Below, piece after piece: positions 7,546 to 9,625 of a DNA stretch of 9,625 bases. A program made the position numbers and the translations under genes. Positions within the stretch are counted from its first letter, which is position 1. Each line of letters begins with the position of its first letter. The notes under the pieces are model-generated. The model saw nothing but the letters and a program-made list of their open reading frames with translations. It was not told where the DNA came from and did no database searches. This DNA comes from Desulfobulbus sp. GTDB taxonomy: Bacteria; Desulfobacterota; Desulfobulbia; Desulfobulbales; Desulfobulbaceae. The DNA lies in NCBI GenBank assembly GCA_028684915.1, contig JAQUEZ010000228.1, positions 1 to 9,625 of the forward strand, in the 5' to 3' direction.

Positions 7546-7578
7546 GATGCGGAGAATAAAGCCCCTATTCACCGCATC
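7546..7578. repeat. Imperfect hairpin between fic and repeat copy C
   Basis: Arms GATGCGG (7546-7552) and CCGCATC (7572-7578) continue, after one A-A mismatch, into GAATA/TATTC, with a 7-nt loop AAGCCCC. Neither strand has a clear T-tract after the stem, so it is not a standard intrinsic terminator. It lies about 125 nt past higA on the minus strand. It may be a transcript-end stabiliser or a protein-binding dyad. Confidence 0.5.
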
Positions 7579-7596
7579 CTTTGGCCGTCCCGATCT

Positions 7597-7624
7597 ATAG
7601 CCATCTAGCCGGTTATATGGCTAT
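7597..7624. repeat. Module-boundary palindromic repeat, copy C (inverted relative to A and B)
   Basis: Left arm ATAGCCATCTA, centre GCCGGT, right arm TATATGGCTAT. Read on the other strand it matches copy A with two changes, one in the centre (ACCGGC) and one in an arm. Its centre therefore points opposite to A and B. It lies between the fic promoter and the 3' end of higA. Confidence 0.85.
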
Positions 7625-7704
7625 GGGGTGGCCCTCCGGTGGTTTAAGAAGAAAGGAAAGTGAATTTGACAGAGGGAAGGAAAGGCTTAAGGGGAAGGTG
7701 ATGT

Positions 7705-8013
7705 TCACGCTTCCAGCTTTTGCGGTGACAGGCGGTAGCCCATGGCGTGAATGATGGCGTTGACGCTGGCAAACTCTGGGTTGCCGTCTTCTGAGAGGGC
7801 TTTCTGTATCCCCTTGCGGCTCAGGCCGGTTTCTTCGGCGATCTTGGTCACGCCCTTGACGCGGCTCAAGACGCGCAGCGACGAGAGCAAAGCCCCCGTG
7901 TCGCCGTCCTTGGCGTACTCCTCAAACATGAGGGTGATGTATTCGTCCATCTCTTCCGGATGGTCGCGGAAGTAGGATTCTTCAACGTCGGAAAATGATC
8001 TATAGTTCTTCAT
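7705..8013 (-). CDS. higA: HigA-type antitoxin, helix-turn-helix protein
   Basis: Antitoxin of a type II toxin-antitoxin pair and likely repressor of its own operon. The 102 residues contain a helix-turn-helix at about 55-90 (VTKIAEETGLSRKGIQKALSEDGNPEFASVNAII), typical of the 'putative addiction module antidote' branch of HigA proteins. The N-terminal half (EEMDEYITLMFEEYAKDGDTGALLSSLRVLSR) is also typical of that branch. The ATG (8013-8011) lies inside the end of the toxin gene, overlapping by 14 nt, with GGGAG about 10 nt upstream. This implies coupled translation. The toxin-first order is the usual one for HigBA. I use the symbol in the family sense; the protein could equally be labelled a RelB-like antidote. 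Confidence 0.88.
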   Translation of the reverse strand: MKNYRSFSDVEESYFRDHPEEMDEYITLMFEEYAKDGDTGALLSSLRVLSRVKGVTKIAEETGLSRKGIQKALSEDGNPEFASVNAIIHAMGYRLSPQKLEA

Positions 8014-8344
8014 GGGTCAAATACTCCCGCCAATAGGCTTTTGCCTGTTTGATGTCTTTCTTCTGGCTTCCCTTGTCGCCGCCGCAGAGCAAGACGACGA
8101 TGTTATCCGCGTCTTCCCCGAAATAAACTCGATAGCCGGAACCAAAGAACATGCGTAATTCGCTGATCCCCTCGCCTACCGGCTCACAGTCGCCATAGTT
8201 TCCTTGCTCAAGGCGCGCAATCCGGATCAAGACGCGCTTTCGCCCCATGCTGTCTTTCAACCCATAGAGCCAATCAGTAAAAGGCTCGTTGCCCTCCTGA
8301 TCCGCATAGACGATGACCCGTTTGGGTTTTGCCAGTCGTGCCAC
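8000..8344 (-). CDS. higB: HigB/RelE-family toxin
   Basis: Toxin of the type II pair; relatives are small ribosome-dependent mRNA endonucleases that arrest translation. The 114 residues follow the compact RelE/ParE fold, with the family block SELRMFFGSGYRVYFGED (about 61-78; basic R64 and R72, Y71, Y74) and the C-terminal GGDKGSQKKDIKQAKAYW (about 88-105). It starts at GTG (8344-8342), with a strong AAGGAG 8 nt upstream and no in-frame ATG earlier. It is the first gene of the pair, followed by higA with a 14-nt overlap. A consensus promoter and a dyad operator lie directly upstream. Cleavage specificity cannot be read from the sequence. Confidence 0.9.
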   Translation of the reverse strand: MARLAKPKRVIVYADQEGNEPFTDWLYGLKDSMGRKRVLIRIARLEQGNYGDCEPVGEGISELRMFFGSGYRVYFGEDADNIVVLLCGGDKGSQKKDIKQAKAYWREYLTHEEL

Positions 8345-8360
8345 TTCTGTTTCTCCTTAT

Positions 8361-8389
8361 ATTATATCACTGCGAACCATGGTACGCAA
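8361..8389 (-). promoter_or_regulatory. higBA promoter
   Basis: On the minus strand, TTGCGT (8389-8384), exactly 17 nt, then a perfect TATAAT (8366-8361). The -10 is directly followed by the AAGGAG ribosome site, so the leader is very short (roughly 10-12 nt). This is the best promoter match in the window. Confidence 0.75.
8371..8388. promoter_or_regulatory. Dyad operator in the higBA promoter
   Basis: TGCGAACCATGGTACGCA is an 18-bp dyad with eight of nine base pairs symmetric. It spans the spacer and most of the -35 element, a typical place for repression by HigA or a HigBA complex. Confidence 0.6.
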
Positions 8390-8502
8390 GGACCGCAAAG
8401 GCGTATCTATTTTCTTGGGCAGAATAGCAGCTTTTTCCCCGCTTTTACAGGGAATAGCTTGGTTTTTCTGTGTGTTATCCATGACAAGCAAGGCAGGGCT
8501 AT

Positions 8503-8743
8503 CCCCGCCGAAGGTGGCGGGGCGGGTGCTATGCGCCCCAAGAGGGGCTTGCCGAGCCTGAAGTCTCGGCCAGCCGGTAACGCCCCCTATCGCAAGGAAG
8601 GGAGAGGATCTAAGGGACTTTGTCCCTCGCGCCTGCAAGGGTGAAGGCTAAAGCCCAGAGGGCGGGGTGTCCCCATGCTTCCTTGCCTGAAGAAGGCAAG
8701 TTGCAGCATGGGCGATCCCCCTCCCCGCCCCCTGCCCTTGCAG
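8503..8743 (+). ncRNA. Candidate structured RNA / nested hairpin block upstream of the DUF6876-like gene
   Basis: G+C-rich block with a dense series of exact complementary arms. Separate hairpins: CCCCGCC 8503-8509 with GGCGGGG 8516-8522; GCCCC 8535-8539 with GGGGC 8544-8548; GCCGAG 8551-8556 with CTCGGC 8565-8570; AGGGAC 8613-8618 with GTCCCT 8622-8627. Then four nested stems: CTGCAAGGG 8633-8641 with 8735-8743; GGGCGGGG 8660-8667 with 8723-8730; CCCATGC 8672-8678 with 8706-8712; CTTGCCT 8682-8688 with 8694-8700. The order of nesting is consistent, giving one long irregular stem. It could be a cis-acting leader of the gene at 8818, an independent small RNA, or a structure used as single-stranded DNA. 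I recognise no known riboswitch class. Confidence 0.45.
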
Positions 8744-8817
8744 TTGCTACCCCAAGTCTCGCCGACGGGCAGAGGTACAGCGAAACGCTGAACCTCAAAC
8801 CCAAAGGAGACTAGAAA

Positions 8818-9180
8818 ATGACCCACACCCTCAACAAAGCCGACCTAAAGCAATTTTCCGGCTCAGAATATTGGTATCGTCACAGCATGGTTCGTTCCAT
8901 TCTTTTTACAGATGGCGCAAAGTATGTCGCCGAGACAGGCGGGGCCTATTGGCTCTTGGATGAAATCGCCTTTGCCCAAAAGTCGAAGAAAAAGGTGGCC
9001 GGTGAAGCGTTCCAACTGTGGCGCTTGACCGTCAAAAAAGACAACACCGCGACCCTTGTTTGCGAAGACGGCAACGGCAGAAAGATTCTTTCAAAGAGGA
9101 TTCCTTTCACCGATTTTCCGCTCGATGAAATCTCTTTCTATTTCATCAACAACACCATCTTGCTACCGAGTGAATATTGA
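8818..9180 (+). CDS. DUF6876-like protein of unknown function
   Basis: A 120-residue protein that I recognise as resembling the DUF6876 family, small cytosolic proteins common on proteobacterial plasmids and integrative elements. Visible family features: LKQFSGSEYWYRH (10-22), TDGAKYVAETGGAYWLLDEIA (31-51), FQLWRLTV (65-72), then CEDGNG and a PFTDFPLDEI...LLPSEY ending. There is no signal peptide or membrane segment and no catalytic motif I can point to. The start ATG has AAGGAG 8 nt upstream. It is the only plus-strand gene in the window, transcribed away from higBA, with a long structured leader and a strong terminator. It is thus a self-contained unit. The function is unknown; the family assignment is from memory of the pattern. 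Confidence 0.8.
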   Translation: MTHTLNKADLKQFSGSEYWYRHSMVRSILFTDGAKYVAETGGAYWLLDEIAFAQKSKKKVAGEAFQLWRLTVKKDNTATLVCEDGNGRKILSKRIPFTDFPLDEISFYFINNTILLPSEY

Positions 9181-9186
9181 GGGCTC

Positions 9187-9215
9187 AAGGGGCCGCCGGA
9201 CAGGCGGCCCCTTTT
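9187..9215 (+). terminator. Intrinsic terminator after the DUF6876-like gene
   Basis: GGGGCCGCC (9189-9197), loop GGACA, GGCGGCCCC (9203-9211), then TTTTCTCTT. The 9-bp all-G/C stem is perfect and AA/TT extends it. It begins 6-8 nt after the stop codon. A smaller CCGCC-TAA-GGCGG hairpin follows at 9252-9264. Confidence 0.92.
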
Positions 9216-9274
9216 CTCTTGAAGGGACGGGCAAAAGCCGCCCCATATTGACCGCCTAAGGCGGGGCTCTGTCT

Positions 9275-9310
9275 CCATATAGCCACATAGCCGGATATAT
9301 GGCTATATGG
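9275..9310. repeat. Module-boundary palindromic repeat, copy D (inverted relative to A and B)
   Basis: Left arm ATAGCCACATA, centre GCCGGA, right arm TATATGGCTAT. Outer symmetry extends to CCAT/ATGG, giving 36 bp, the longest copy. Read on the other strand, the core equals copy A with one arm change. Its centre orientation agrees with copy C. It lies just beyond the terminator of the DUF6876-like gene. Confidence 0.9.
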
Positions 9311-9351
9311 TCTATATTTCCGGTATCACGCCTGATATGTCGAGGCGATGA

Positions 9352-9555
9352 TTAAAAGGGAATGTCAGACGGAACAGGGCAAGCGGGGCAATACCACACC
9401 ATGCCGTTTGGCGTTGCCTCGTCAATGCAAAGAGCTTGCATGGGTTCGCGACAAAAAAGGCAAGACGCAGGAGCAAAGAAAATCCTTTTTTTGCTGTTAG
9501 GGGTCGATTCAGAATTCGGAAAAAATCGTACGTTTACGAAAAATAAATGGAAGCA
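9352..9555 (-). pseudogene. Reading-frame remnant with two CxxC pairs (zinc-ribbon-like)
   Basis: On the minus strand the frame is open from 9555 to a TAA at 9354-9352. It encodes CLFC (codons 9462-9451) and, 20-odd residues later, WYCPACP near the end (IPF). Two CxxC pairs at this spacing are typical of a small zinc-binding protein. No ATG, GTG or TTG lies upstream of the first CxxC; the only ATG (9441) would lose it. It is either a decayed gene, a gene with an unusual start, or chance. I found nothing else in 9311-9625. Confidence 0.3.
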
Positions 9556-9625
9556 TTACAGACTGTTCCTGAATTCGCGCGCAGCACACTATGGGTTTGA
9601 AAAGGCCGAGCATATAACAGTTTGT

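Noticed and set aside
8204..8644. Plus-strand frame of 146 codons
   Set aside because: It runs antisense through the end of higB, across its promoter and into the hairpin block, with low-complexity composition and no ribosome site.
8587..8826. Minus-strand frames over the nested hairpins
   Set aside because: They are G+C-driven open frames through a palindromic region, with no start signal and no recognisable family.
3759..9310. Repeat copies as canonical XerCD dif or pdif sites
   Set aside because: The 11-6-11 spacing fits, but the arms lack the dif arm sequences (such as TTATGTTAA), so only the layout is similar.
3759..9310. CRISPR array
   Set aside because: The copies are 1.4-2.4 kb apart, with genes rather than short spacers between them, and no cas genes are present.
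1..9625. tRNA, rRNA or insertion sequence
   Set aside because: I saw no tRNA-like cloverleaf, rRNA segment, transposase or integrase fragment, or terminal inverted repeats with target duplications.

Overview
The window is a stretch of bacterial accessory DNA, most likely from a plasmid, integrative element or genomic island of a proteobacterium. The gene families and the overlapping, Shine-Dalgarno-led gene starts support this. I cannot name the genus. The modules differ in base composition: the AbiE pair is visibly A+T-rich, while the Fic gene and the 8.5-8.75 kb leader are G+C-rich. This fits assembly from several sources.

Layout, left to right. (1) Positions 1-3525, all minus strand: a type I restriction-modification operon in the order hsdM, hsdS, hsdR. 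hsdR runs off the left edge, so only its N-terminal nuclease domain is seen. (2) 3526-3899: intergenic, with the likely hsdM promoter and repeat copy A. (3) 3900-5702, minus: a type IV toxin-antitoxin/abortive-infection pair, AbiEi antitoxin then AbiEii nucleotidyltransferase toxin. Two long near-perfect palindromes lie upstream and look like AbiEi operators. (4) 5853-6202: a gene-free stretch with short A+T-rich repeats. (5) 6227-7414, minus: a stand-alone Fic enzyme with its own inhibitory motif and a C-terminal winged-helix-like tail. (6) 7705-8344, minus: a HigB/HigA-type toxin-antitoxin pair with a clear promoter and operator. (7) 8503-8817: a G+C-rich block of nested hairpins leading into (8) 8818-9180, plus: a DUF6876-like protein ended by a strong intrinsic terminator. 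(9) 9216-9625: repeat copy D and a short CxxC-containing reading-frame remnant.

The genes together form a small defence and addiction island: restriction-modification, abortive infection (AbiE), Fic-mediated target modification and a HigBA stabilising module. The most unusual feature is a 28-36 bp near-palindromic repeat present four times (3759, 6203, 7597, 9275), always between modules and never inside one: RM / A / AbiE / B / Fic / C / HigBA plus DUF6876 / D. Each copy has two inverted 11-bp arms around an asymmetric 6-bp centre. That is the architecture of a site-specific recombination site, or of an operator built from four octamers. Whether the repeats are module-swapping sites, regulator sites or a small dispersed repeat cannot be settled from this window alone.
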